From Rotaria sordida (lineage: Eukaryota; Rotifera; Eurotatoria; Philodinida; Philodinidae): a stretch of 64,000 nucleotides of DNA. Shown piece by piece: positions 1 through 11,500 of this stretch. The notes under the pieces were generated by a model, which was given only the letters and a program-made list of their open reading frames with translations, was not told where the DNA came from and did no database searches. Numbering within the stretch: position 1 is the stretch's first letter; the number at the start of each line of letters is the position of its first letter. Both the position numbers and the translations under genes were made by a program. The stretch lies in assembly GCA_905250125.1 (NCBI GenBank), contig CAJNOL010001028.1, forward strand, positions 21,141 to 85,140, given 5' to 3'.

Positions 1-159
1 ATTGTTCTCAAATTTCAGCATCTTGGTATAAACAAAGGAAGGAAGTCTATAATTGATGAAATCAACTCCCTACCGGAATATGATTTTTCTCATATCAATT
101 TCTTACTCAGGATGTTTGAAAATGATCTCTGGGTGGAATTGTGTTGTAGACTAGTATTT

Positions 160-189
160 ATATGATTCGATAGTACTATCGAATCATAT
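160..189. repeat. Perfect 30-bp palindrome
   Basis: The left half ATATGATTCGATAGT (160-174) is followed directly by its exact reverse complement (175-189) with no spacer. It could form a 15-bp hairpin stem. No gene or transposon end is obvious next to it, so its role is unknown. Confidence 0.85.
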
Positions 190-539
190 GAAAAGTACCC
201 TGGTCGTTCATGAGACGGATAGATTAAAAATACTGATTTTTATCAACAATCAGATTCAATGTACATGTGACGATCATTGGATTATTTCAATCGACCTATG
301 GATAGCACAAATAAGTGGATTTTTGACGAAGCTATTTTCAACAGTTACTGACCGTCCTTCTTTTATTCAAATACTCATCATTATTCTGTTAGAGTAACTT
401 CTATTAAAATTTTCTAGTGTTCTAACTTAAAAATCTTAGTTACAAACAATAGGATCTTAAATCTTCGAAACTTACAGTATCATATAACATCCACTGATTT
501 CATCGGAAAATTCTAATATAATTAATTTGATTTAAAAAA

Positions 540-800
540 TCAAACATAATGTGATTTTTGAAAAATCTACACAAAACTGATATTCTTAGTTTGTTACGTT
601 CGAGAGTTATAAAACTTTTCCTATAACTTCTGATTTCAGTCAATAAGATCTGTGAACACCAAAAAAATAGCAACTAGTCAGAAGTAATTCATTATACTGA
701 GACAAATGATGATATTTGTTATTAGATTCGAAATGATCTCACTCTATTATCTCGATATTTCTGAAATTATTATCATTCGGACTCAGTACAATGACTAACT
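540..800. repeat. Dispersed repeat, copy of the 4.6-5.5 kb foldback
   Basis: The phrases here (AAAACTTTTC, GATTTCAGTCAATAAGATCTG, ATGATATTTGTTATTAGA) recur in the same order with substitutions in the left arm of the foldback at 4612-5475. This is a single diverged arm without its partner, so probably an old fragment of the same non-autonomous element. Confidence 0.6.
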
Positions 801-944
801 CGGGTATTCATAGGTTAATTGGCTAAATCGAGCGTCTCATAACTCTGATATACTTCAATGATCTTCAGTCTTGTCTCTTGTATACTGAAAATTTCATAAC
901 ATATTAATTATAAATAATTTTTGTATTTTATTTTATAAATATAG

Positions 945-1754
945 ACTATACCACAAGCATCAATATTAGATCAACTATCGGATATTTCACGTTCATCTTT
1001 AAATAATTCTGAATTGAATTTAATTTCTAATGTTATACATGCTTTTGATACATTTAGTCCAATAAATGAAATTCGACATACTATTGAAGTAATAAATACA
1101 ACAGCATCTAGTCAACAATTTGATTTAACACAATCACTTCAAATGATATCATTATTTTCAAATTCTATACAATTATTTATTAGTTCAACACCTGATTTTA
1201 AAGTTTTAACAACATCAGAACAATGGTCATTATTTCAACGTAATATGCTTGGTCTTTTATCTATTGGTGGAATTTATTTTATGCGTGAATCAGGTATATT
1301 TGATAAACCTGAAAATGAAATGGCTATTTTACCATTATATGGTAATGATGTTGTTCAACAAGTAAAAATTATTAGTACACAATTTAATTTTGATCCAACA
1401 CTTATTAAACTTATGCTTATTGCAATTGCATTTTCTTCAAATTGTTTTACAAAACAAAATCGTAAATCTATTGATAAAGATAGTTTATTATTAGGTACAT
1501 ATCGTTTATTTGGAAGTCAAAATGTTTATGTTGAACTTATATGGAAATATTTAATTTATCGATATAATTATGATGAATCAGTTAAACATATTTCTACATT
1601 TATTAAACAACTTCTTGATGTACTTAAATTATCAATTGAAATTTATGAAAATAATCAAATATTTCAAAAATTTATTGATGATAATGATGAACAGATTGAA
1701 CAATCTCCAATAATTAAAGATAAAACAATTGTTCCATTATGGGGAAAAAAATGA
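945..1754 (+). CDS. Nuclear receptor A, ligand-binding-domain exon (partial gene)
   Basis: Terminal exon of a nuclear hormone receptor, a ligand-regulated or orphan transcription factor. The exon opens after an acceptor (TTATAAATATAG, AG at 943-944) in phase 0 and runs 269 codons to TGA at 1752-1754. It is a clear paralogue of the exon at 15894-16706: shared blocks include HAFD(T/S)F, DPTL(I/V)KL, FSSNCFT, DSLL(L/M)GT(Y/F)RL(F/L)GSQN and the C-terminal PLWGK. The blocks DPTLxKL and WKYxxYRY sit where helices 7-10 of a receptor ligand-binding domain would be expected (inference). The zinc-finger exons are not in the window and must lie to the left. No ATG begins the exon, which supports a spliced model. 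The family assignment rests on paralogy with receptor B, which carries a textbook zinc-finger domain. Confidence 0.82.
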   Translation, partial: TIPQASILDQLSDISRSSLNNSELNLISNVIHAFDTFSPINEIRHTIEVINTTASSQQFDLTQSLQMISLFSNSIQLFISSTPDFKVLTTSEQWSLFQRNMLGLLSIGGIYFMRESGIFDKPENEMAILPLYGNDVVQQVKIISTQFNFDPTLIKLMLIAIAFSSNCFTKQNRKSIDKDSLLLGTYRLFGSQNVYVELIWKYLIYRYNYDESVKHISTFIKQLLDVLKLSIEIYENNQIFQKFIDDNDEQIEQSPIIKDKTIVPLWGKK

Positions 1755-1820
1755 TCTATTATTATTTGTGCTATGTAAATCGATTTTCTTGATGCTTTCT
1801 CTTTAATTTTCATGTCAGAT

Positions 1821-1890
1821 AACAAAAAAATTGTATTTTAAAATAACAAAAAATTGTATTTTAAAATAACAAAAAATTGTATTTTAAAGT
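1821..1890. repeat. Tandem repeat, three 23/24-bp units
   Basis: Three head-to-tail copies of AACAAAAAATTGTATTTTAA plus three more bases begin 66 bp after the receptor A stop codon. The first copy has one extra A and the last has one substitution. It lies in the probable 3' untranslated or flanking region. Confidence 0.9.
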
Positions 1891-3570
1891 AATCAAAAGA
1901 ATAAATTTGCAAGGAAAACTAAGGAAATGACACAAATTTAATTTGACAACATTTTTTTTTTGTGGATCGTTTCGATTCGCCAAATCGACATCGAAGTAAA
2001 GTGTTGATATGAAGTATAAGTAATTGGATACATTGTGCATACGATAGACCCTAGTCGCGCTCGAGGAGAACGTAATGTGGACTAGTCACTCAATACAACA
2101 AAAATCGGAAATACGGTCTAGGTTTGGACCCGATGGATTCTTACTCTGGCTTGGTATATACCAACAAATCAAATGGCGGTATTGCGGATTTGAGATTTTT
2201 CGGCGACAGGTAGATCTACATGTCAGTAAAATGTTCTGAAAATTTCAGCTCAAAAGAATGTTTCTTTTCGAAGATATTAAAATCTCAAACAATAGAAAAT
2301 TCTAGCATCTTTCATGATTTATGAGTGATTTTTTGAAGAGTTTAACATCTTCGAAAGGAAATATTCTTTTAAGCTAAAATCTTCAGGACATTCTACTGAT
2401 AAATAGACCTGTCTGTGAATAAAATCTCAGGTCGAAATATCACCATTCGATTTATTAATATATACCAAGCTAGTGACTAAAATTCTAGTAAAATACTTTT
2501 CACTCTGGACAGAAGGTTTAAAGAAATTTATCCTTTTCACGTTTTTCATATCTCATTGAAGTCCGAGATAGACATCTATTATTCTTTCCATTTGTGAATA
2601 GCACTTCATTAAGCAAAAATCTTCACACATTCAACTTAATGGGTCCCATTACATATTAATTAAAAAGAGTACTTAGCAGAAGGGTTATATGTCATATGTC
2701 ATCTGCTATGTCTTCGCTATTATTAGAATCATTAATTACATAGAATGATGCTTTGTGTTAAAATTTGACGTCTGAATATAATTCTATTTTATTCTTGACT
2801 TATTAATCTACGTCATCATCAGTATTTTCCTTCTTGGAATTTGACAATTCAAATTTGATCTAAGCAAAATCATTGTCACTGTTTTCTACATCAGTTTCAT
2901 CAATCGACATATAATTCATAGAAAAATTTATTTGTAAAGCAACGTAAATATTTCAGACACATAGGAGAAAAAACAAAGTTGGAATTTCATCTCTTCTATC
3001 TCATTCCAACTGCGCAATATATACCAGAGAAAGAAAAACAACAAAATTGATAAATTATAGAGTTCGTTGAGAAAGGAAACTATTGCATGTATTTATAACC
3101 AAATACAAAAAAAGAAAATAACATGTCAACATAGAATGAAAAGATCAACGAGTATCTGTAAAATCGAATGTATTAATATATTTTTCTCGTTTAAAATAAT
3201 ATATTATTTATATAGATTTTAAAAAATATAGAAAAACAAATTCATCTTCCTACAGACGTAACAGCAAGATTGACGCTCACGGTAGGATTATTCCTTGTTT
3301 GGAAAGTATTTGATATTGTTCGTTGAAATGACTTTCACAGAAACTTTATCTGTATCATTTTTTGACTAGTAAATTAACTAAACTGAAGTACGAAGATAAG
3401 GAAAAAATATATAATAAGCTACTATCCTGTTTATAATGACAAAGCTCGTTAGGTTCGTTGTGTGGTGCACTAGTCTGTTAATCATACTTCTAGTATTATG
3501 ATTTGTAACTTATTTGATTTTTATATGTGTTATTAAGAATCTTAGATATCGATAAGCTGAAAATTGTTAA
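1891..3570. other. Non-coding region between receptor A and a TTAA element
   Basis: Apart from the inverted repeat at 2149-2470, nothing recognisable is seen. Short ORFs here lack the codon bias of the confirmed genes. Confidence 0.5.
2149..2470. repeat. Inverted repeat (~320 bp), probable MITE
   Basis: The left arm begins GGCTTGGTATATACC and the right arm ends GGTATATA-like TATATACCAAGCTAG. The arms of about 130 bp pair with scattered mismatches (for example AAAAGAATGTTTCTTTTCGA against TCGAAAGGAAATATTCTTTT). A short unpaired loop lies near 2300-2330. No transposase remains. It is most simply an old non-autonomous DNA transposon. Confidence 0.65.
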
Positions 3571-4222
3571 GGCCCCCGCTCAAAAAAAGTCAATTTTCGT
3601 CAAAAATTTCGAAATTGAGATAAATGCATGGGAAGATAGCCTGTCTTCAGATATTCCAAAAACGACATTAGTTTTTCTTTGGCATCTCTTTTTTGGTCAA
3701 GATTTTCGATGATTTTCATTGACCTCTTCTTGAAAAATATGCTTATTTTTAAAAAAACGAAAAATGTTTTTCGTTTTTTCTCGATTTATGATTTTGGGAC
3801 AAAGAATTCTCAGTCCCGACTCGGGCAATATATTTAAATTTTTTTTTTGTTTGAAAGAGCGTGTCGAGATGCAAGTCACCACAGAGTCGTTTTTTGAGTC
3901 ATTGGACTTGTGATCTCCTTTCTCCGTTAAAAAAGTAAGAATCTTAAAAAAAAGAACTCTGTGGTGCTCTACATCCTGATATGCTCTTTCTAACAAAAAG
4001 AAAATTTAAATATGTTATCAGAGTCTGGACCGAGAAATCCTTGTACCAAAATGAGCAATTTTTGACCCTCGTTTGGTTCATATCTCTGTCAAACATCAGG
4101 GTATTGAGCTGAAAATTTTACCACAGCCTCCCCACATCAGCTCCAACATATGCTCCAAATTGCAGCTCATTTGAACGTATCTGGACTGAGATCGATTTTC
4201 GAGTGGGGGGGGGGGGGGGAGC
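3571..4222. mobile_element. TTAA-flanked inverted-repeat element (652 bp)
   Basis: The sequence is bounded by TTAA at 3567-3570 and 4223-4226. Its ends start GGCCCCCGCTC on the left and, read in reverse complement, GCTCCCC(C)n on the right, which includes a 15-bp G tract at 4205-4219. A better paired core lies at about 3790-4055, with ACCACAGAGT in each arm. TTAA target duplication is the piggyBac hallmark, but the ends do not fit the usual CCYT start, so superfamily placement is uncertain. No transposase frame is present. Confidence 0.55.
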
Positions 4223-4611
4223 TTAAATTACAATAGAATAGAAAAAAGTTTTTTCAACTTGTCGATTTTTCTTTATATGTTCGTTGACGGTTATGAATAA
4301 TAAAATATACAGTAAAATGAATAGTTTATTTAAAATTAAATACAATGTAGAATTTTCGATTATTTTATCATTAGTACATATAAATAGATCTTCAGTTAAT
4401 AAGAATAAATCAACATCTAGTAAACTATATTTAAAGATAGGTAATCAAAAAACGAACATCACAAAAACTTAAGCCTCAAAACATAGATCATAACAATTAT
4501 GAATTATTGAGTTGTTCTCATAAATTCAGACCTTATTCAAAACAAAAATCTCAATAAATCATATACATCCAAACACAATAATGCATGAAAACAATTATCC
4601 GATTCAATATA

Positions 4612-5475
4612 AAAGGTGGATTGCTATTTGTTGTTTTTTGAATAACTTTTGATAGAAACATCATAGAGATCTACAGTTTTCATTGTTCAAGAGATAAGAT
4701 CCGAGAATATCGATGTATATTCCAATTTGATTAGTCAGCAATTGACAAATCAGACGAGTTTTTTTCGTGAAGATTTTCGAAAACGATATTCTGAAATGAT
4801 TTTTCTTTCAATCTACATCAAGCCGAGATTCTTAACTTATTCTATCATAAGACTTTTCCCGAGATCAGCAATTTCAGCCAATTGATCTGTGATCATCCGA
4901 AAAAACAGCGCTAAGTAGAGATAATCCACCATGATGAGTCGAATGGTGATATTTATTTTTAGACTCAAACTAATCTAACATTGTTATCTCAATAATTCGG
5001 AAATGTCGATTCCTTCGTTATACGGAGACTGATTGTGAAATTTTTGAAATATTAATATAATAGAGTCAAATCAGTTTGAATCTAAAAACAAATATCATTA
5101 TTCGACACAGCACGATGAATCATTCCTACCTAACTGCTTTTCTGAGTGATCATAAGTCAATTGACTGAAGTCGGATGTTTGAAGAAAAGTTTTATAACTC
5201 TCGAGCAGAATAAGCTTAGAGTGTCGGCTTGACGTAGATCGAAAGAGAAGAATTTTTTCTATAGATTAATCTTATTAAAACTCTAAATTGAAAGAAGAAT
5301 AGCTTTAAATTAATCCCTTTCAAAAAACTTCATCAAGAACTTATCTGACTGGTCAACTATTGACCAATCAAATTGCAATAGATTTTGAGGTTCCCAGGTC
5401 TTCTCTATTGAATGATGAAAACTGCAAGTGTCTATGACATTCCTATCAAAAGTTATTCAACTCACCTTCTGTTAT
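4612..5475. repeat. Large foldback (inverted repeat) element, ~860 bp
   Basis: The left arm (about 4612-5030) and right arm (about 5045-5475) are reverse complements at roughly 75-85 percent by eye. Matching anchors are TTGAATAACTTTTGATAG (left) against CTATCAAAAGTTATTCAA (right), and CAATCTACATCAAGCCGA against TCGGCTTGACGTAGATCG. The loop is very short, so nearly the whole element can fold into one hairpin. There is no coding capacity. The outer ends start AAGGTG. Target duplication was not identified. Confidence 0.75.
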
Positions 5476-6620
5476 GAATCAAGCAATAGCACTTCGCATG
5501 AGTCATGACCGTAACCGTGACGAATATTTTTGTAAAAATCGTGACTAAAATTTGGTCACGGATAGGCACTAAAATGCTCACACACATTCTGTGTTTGTAT
5601 TTTTCTCCAACACAAATAATTTCATATTCTAAACTCTAATTGAAATAATTTATTCATTTTTTTTCTAAAACCAAAAACAACATGAAAGTAGTCACATGAC
5701 TTAAGCGATTTGATCACCGTTTACATTTTAGTTTAAGTCTACTTTTCGATTACCGATATTGAATCTTATACGTTCTAATCGGCGATCTTCTCTTGTTACA
5801 TTTAATTGTAGATAGATTTCGATAAGTTTATTCCAATTAGAAAAATAACATGACAAACTATTGAACATATGTCTCGTCACATCTATATTTGCTATGTTCA
5901 GTATTTTTTATATCCCAATAAAAATCATTTATTGATTCGATACTTGATAGTAGTTGAAAAAATGTTTTTTTCCTTCATATAATTTTTAAATTTTTGTACT
6001 ACTTCCTTTGTATTAGGTCTTTTGAATATGTTTAATAATATAATCATATCTATTTATGGTCAATGACATCTTTCACAAACAAAACGTATGACAATTTAAT
6101 TTGAATTATGAATTAGATTAATTATCAAATTCATATTTTTCATAATTGCTTTTTCTTCAAATTATTACATAGTCGATGAACATGAATATATATATATCAT
6201 GATTAGGACACCTCGTGACCAGTATGACTCACGATTGTTTAAAGTAGCCACACATCTTGAATTTCTATGAACTAGTTTAGTGATATAAACAACAGAAATA
6301 TGATAATTAAAATATCGAAATCGATCATTACTTTTTTTTTAAAGAAATTTTCATGAACTATGAATTCATCGTATGTAATGTAGCACAATTATACAACACG
6401 ATGCATAGCATTTAAGGTGTGGGTGCTCAGGATAGTCACATGTTAATTATCATGTTTTGTTCTGTTTATAAAATCAAAACTCATATAAATATAGAGTTGG
6501 ATGGGGGATCACCTTTTGTTTACATATAAACTAATTCTCGTTGAGGCTCAGAACTTATGAAACATCCTTTAATGTTAAGTAATTAACTCAAATCCTGATA
6601 GTGATTTTCATAGTCAATAA

Positions 6621-6835
6621 TGTTTTCTATACTAAGATTTCATAGATGAATTATGATAGTAAGGCTTTCTAAAAAGAACAGACTCGATAGTTTTCAGGTT
6701 TCAGAAGGTTTTGACGAAAGCGATTTTGAAGAGAACAAAATGAGAGGTTTGCCACATTTTTTATAATCTTTTCTTAAGTATTACAAAAAGCGACTTGTAG
6801 TTCATCTATGAAATCTTGGTTTAGAATAAATTTGA
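6621..6835. repeat. Short inverted repeat, decayed
   Basis: AAGATTTCATAGATGAA at about 6634 is matched by TTCATCTATGAAATCTT at about 6801, with weaker pairing outward (GTTTTCTAT against ATAGAAAAC). The interior carries AGAGAACAAAATGAGAGG, which resembles interior motifs of other palindromic elements in the window. Probable MITE relic. Confidence 0.5.
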
Positions 6836-7574
6836 TAGAAAACTCCATGAGTTATTAAACATTTGCTTAATTTATTTGAAGTTCTATACATCGAAGTAAT
6901 GAATTATAGGAAAAATTTGTTAATAAGATAGCTTTATTAATCCTAGTGCTATCTGCATGGAACATTTTTGACCCGTACTCAACAATTTGAAAACACATTG
7001 GAAATATTTTGTTATTTCTTCATTACAAGCCTTCGGTACAATACTATATGTCTTCAGTATATAACAAGAAAGGAGGACAAGTTAAATTTTCAATCCATAA
7101 TCCAACGGCTCATTCATTATTCTAACTGGATATTTCCAGTCTATTAAAAAGCATTTTTTTTTTGTTTGAGTGATTTCGAGCATTTCAATTAGAATGATAG
7201 GGAAATTGAACGATGTTCAATTTATCAAACTTCCAGAGACAAAAAAGAAAAAAAAACTTCAACTGAACGTTATAATTATTCCGAATTTATTTGTAACAAG
7301 CATTCATTAAAACACATCTTTTTGTATTATTTATTCTAAATAAAGAAAGAGTATTAATTTTTTTAATAAGATTGAATATAAAAACAGCACATTGTATTAG
7401 AGTACTGATGCAAGAGTAAACATAGGTTGTCAGTATAGTACTTAAAAAAGGATAGTAGTACTAGAGCTAGAAACTGTAAGTTTTATTACATCAAAGAATG
7501 ACAACACTAACCACCAAGGATTAACGTATAACAAAACTAAAACTAAAAATAAAACACACAAAAAAAGGAAAGTA

Positions 7575-8502
7575 ACGGGTGGTCCGAAAGTTTCCGCACA
7601 AAATGTGTCTTCATGTTTCGACCGATTAAGTATGTCAGTAGAAACTTTCAAACAATGGGTTAGATTCAGAATTTTATATTCTTTCAGAATTTATGCTCCG
7701 AATTTTTGTAGGACTCATAATTTAGGAGTTATGAGCAAATCTTTGGAAAGCTCAAAAATAAAGTTTGGACGGAAACAGTTTAATTAAAAGATCCAAAGAA
7801 CCAAAATATGATCGTATGTCTTTTCGAATTGATTTTCTGCTCTTTTTCACCAATCTTTCTCGGCACTATCTTATTTCCGTCGTAAATACGTCCAATTTAG
7901 CGTAGCCCAAGTTCCTTTTCCTTGATTACATCGCGTTTTGAAATTTTTTGGATCAGCATCTTGACAACATACGTCCTTCTCAACAATAATATCCCTTATT
8001 GAATTTCTTCTATTATCAATTTTTTACATAGCGTCAAGGGCGAGTTCGTTCTTTACAAAATGAGCTAAGAACTGAGCATCTCGCAGCATTTTTTCAGAAA
8101 TAATCAACCTCTTTTTGACAGTCTGGAAACCAGGGAATTTCAAAAACGTCTCTGTGTCTCTTACTAAAACTCTCGTTACTCAGAGAAGTCTCATTGTAAA
8201 TTAATGACCAGACTATCATTTTGTAGAGAAATGTTTACTCTTTCTTTGTGAGTATCTGAAATAAATTTTACGTTTACTTTGGACGTTTTTTTGTACACTG
8301 AAACCTGTCCAAACTTTATTTTTAAGCCTTCCAAAGATTCGCTCATAACTCCTAAACTATGAGTCCTACAAAAATTTGAAGCATAAATTCTGAAAGAACA
8401 TAAAATTCTGAATCTAACCCATTGTTCGAAAGTTTCTACTGACATACTTAATCGGTCGAAAAATGAAGAAACATTTCGTACGGAAACTTTCAGACCACCC
8501 GT
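7575..8502. mobile_element. Tc1/mariner-type non-autonomous element, 928 bp, TA target site
   Basis: The terminal inverted repeats are about 215 bp. They begin ACGGGTGGTCCGAAAGTTTC on the left (7575) and end in the matching ACTTTCAGACCACCCGT on the right (8502). Each end abuts a TA dinucleotide (7573-7574, 8503-8504), the target duplication expected for the superfamily. The arms themselves encode short mirror-image ORFs, which are by-products of the repeat. The interior (about 7800-8270) has no intact transposase in either strand. Confidence 0.8.
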
Positions 8503-11500
8503 TATCTGTACATATATAGATACAGTATCACGTATTACAAAATACGCAATAGAAATATAAGTATGTAATAGAAATATTATTACGTAGCAAAATAGAGAAT
8601 CTCAAGGTCGATATCAAATGTTTGTTTGACCTTGAGAGAACAGAAACGAATATAGAGTAGTTAGATGAAAGGAACGAAAGAACGAGAAAACAATGAACAT
8701 ATAGAAATTCTTTTTTTGTTTTTGTTTTTGTTTTGGTAACAATAAATACTTACAGAAACGATCGCTGAAATTACTGATAAATATTGGAAATGTTGTTCAA
8801 CTTGAAGATGACATCGTAAAAAAAATGACGCTAAGTCTCGTTCGATTATTAATATAATATTAATTAAATTCTACAAGACTGCTTAAAAAGTTCTAAAACA
8901 AAAAACATACGATTTTGTTTAGTTTTCAATGTTCTTTCTTATAGAATACTTCAAAACCGAAAATTATGACAAGATTTTTCTATAACTGTTAATTAATATT
9001 TTATTATTATAACCAATTGGTTTTTCAAAAATATTTATATTAAAATGTAGCTCATTCAATTAAATACAAAGAGTGCCTTAAATTTTTTTTCCGCTAGGCA
9101 AAAAATAGTTTCTGTCATAAAAATGAACCGATTCATTGTTAGTGTTTTCGATATAATAGATTTGTAGCTCGTCTCGAGAGTTATCGAAATCACTATTTGG
9201 TTGTTCATCAAAACCGATCTTTGATGAAGAAAGATGAAAAACAAGAAATGCCGGAAAGTTTTGTCCTCCATTTTATATATCTGCAAATAAAATTCAGCGA
9301 CTCCGGTTACTAAAAATAAGAAGAAAAAAAAACCGATTTCGAAAATATTATGTGGCATCGAAATCATTAAATCATTCAATAAATATGAAAATTTTAAATA
9401 TATTTTGAGAAATTTTCATTATAAACCAAGAATAAATTGTCAACGACATTTTTCATACTTTTTCTTGACATAGAAAGCTGAAATTTTTTTTCAAAAACAT
9501 AAACTATAATAAAATTCAATGTATACGATAATGTTCTCCACTGCTTTCCATAATCAATTGCAATTAATCAGATATTTCGTCTATCTTTTTTTGTACAATT
9601 TTTCTCGATTCTTGTGTATTTTCTGTTTTTAATTGTAATAATATATCAAACATCTTTTCGTTCAGTACATTTCAAACATTTTCAGTAACACATTAAGTAT
9701 TGCTATTTATTGATTCTAAAAGTTGGTTATATAATTGTACTATAAATTGTACAATCAATACTCCATCTTGTTTTGCAATAATTTAAATTTAATACAAACT
9801 ATTTACGATCTTTTTTGTTTTCGTAACTGATGGACATTTAAAATAAAATTTTGTCATTAAATCTAAAAGATTCTATTAATATTTCAATTATTTTCTATCG
9901 TTTACAATATGAAAAAAGTTTCATATATAATTTTACATCAACAAATACTTACACCATCATCTTGAGACTATGAGTAGGCACCAATAGGAATGCATAATTT
10001 TCATATTATTCCGGAAATAACTTTACCATTTTTTTTTATAATATATATTCTTTACTTCGGCAATGCAATTAAATTGAATAAAATATTATTATTAATAACG
10101 CATTGATTCATCTTTTGTGTAGTAAATATTCTTTTGTAGAACTACATATTGAATTATTAACAATGAAAAAAAAGAAAGAAAATTGACTAAAGTATCAAAA
10201 AAATATTCAGAATCACATTTACTCTGTATCATTTGTGATAATTAATAATTATATTACGAATTACTTGCTTCAGTTCATAGTTATTATAAATGTTTTTTTT
10301 CTAGATTTAATAAATGAACTCATGAATACTATACAACTTATACCTTTTGCTGAATACAAAAAAAAAATAAAGAACGCAAATGAAACAAAGAATTAAAATG
10401 AAGAGCATAAAAAAAAACACCTCAAAATATTGCTGGTAGGTTATTTAGTATACTTACATATAGAGCATTTTTATTTTTTCTACGATACATAAGTTAGATC
10501 TTATATAATGATACACTATATAAGAAAAGGATATGACATCTTGTCTTGCACATGGGTATGGTTCTTAATAACGTAGTTTCTTTTAAATATAATGACTGTT
10601 AGGATAATCTCTATGGAATTAAAATGTGAAACACGATTGATCTATGAATATTATAAATTAAAGATATTATACAATAATTTGAAACTTGCAATATACTGAA
10701 ATGTTTGTAATGAAAGATGTTATTTGTTTTGTATAAAGAATATATTGTACTAATTTTATTATTTGAATTCGTTTTTTTTTTTACTAAATCTGTCATAGTC
10801 TGTAGGCTATCTATGAGAACGGAATGATCGCAAATTTCTTCCTCTATACTTCAACATCCCTTTCAGATTGTACTCAAGAAAAATTTATTTACATATTAAA
10901 AGGTTGATTATCTCGCATGTCATGTTTTATTATATACTCTTAATGGTTTTTTTTTCTTTCAAGTATTATTAATAAGACAACATCAAAATCTGCCTATAAC
11001 CTTCATATTTAATTTATTTTTTTTAGCCAACGGCAAATTTACGCTAAAGTGATGATGAGTTTATACTAGACATGTCGCTTTATTAATATGAGATCAAATC
11101 TTATTCGAAAAAATTATTAGCGGAATCTTTGATGAATTAAAACATGAAACATAATGTAGCTGCTATTGCTAATCACACGGAAATTATTTTGATGACACAT
11201 TTTTTCATCATCTTTCTTCAGATATGCAATAAGAAAATAAATTCATACGTATATACGATCTTTGACCGTACGTCAACATTTCATTCTAAGTTGTGTTTTA
11301 CAAACAAAAATTATTAGAAAACAATATGAACCAAAGCTACTTATTGTCACTCAATTATATATAAAAATGTTCACGGAATGTATGACTACATTACATATTA
11401 TCTTTTTTTTTTCTTTTAATTTCAAAAAGATTATCTTTTGGAATGTTCTATTTTACTCTGTGCGTGTTTATCTAACATCTATGAATTTTCCTTTCCTATG

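Larger units (their letters stand above)
1..944. other. Non-coding DNA upstream of receptor A exon
   Basis: No coding frame with the A/T-ending codon bias of the confirmed genes is visible. The stretch holds a perfect palindrome at 160-189 and a dispersed repeat at about 540-800. It ends in a splice acceptor (AG at 943-944), so at least its right part is probably intron of the nuclear receptor gene whose exon follows. Confidence 0.5.
4227..7574. other. Non-coding stretch with decayed repeats
   Basis: Contains the large foldback at 4612-5475 and a weaker inverted repeat at 6621-6835. A 62-codon ORF at 4284-4472 is rich in Lys, Ser and Asn and resembles nothing I recognise. No supported gene is seen. 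Confidence 0.5.

Noticed and set aside
4284..4472. 62-codon Lys/Ser/Asn-rich ORF
   Set aside because: Codon use is host-like but the product is low complexity, with no splice context or partner exons. Insufficient support.
7605..8445. Matching ORFs with MSVETF(K/E)QWVRFRIL on opposite strands
   Set aside because: Terminal inverted repeats of the 928-bp Tc1/mariner-type element, not genes.
9056..9379. 107-codon minus-strand ORF
   Set aside because: Phe-rich low-complexity frame without host codon bias or domain.
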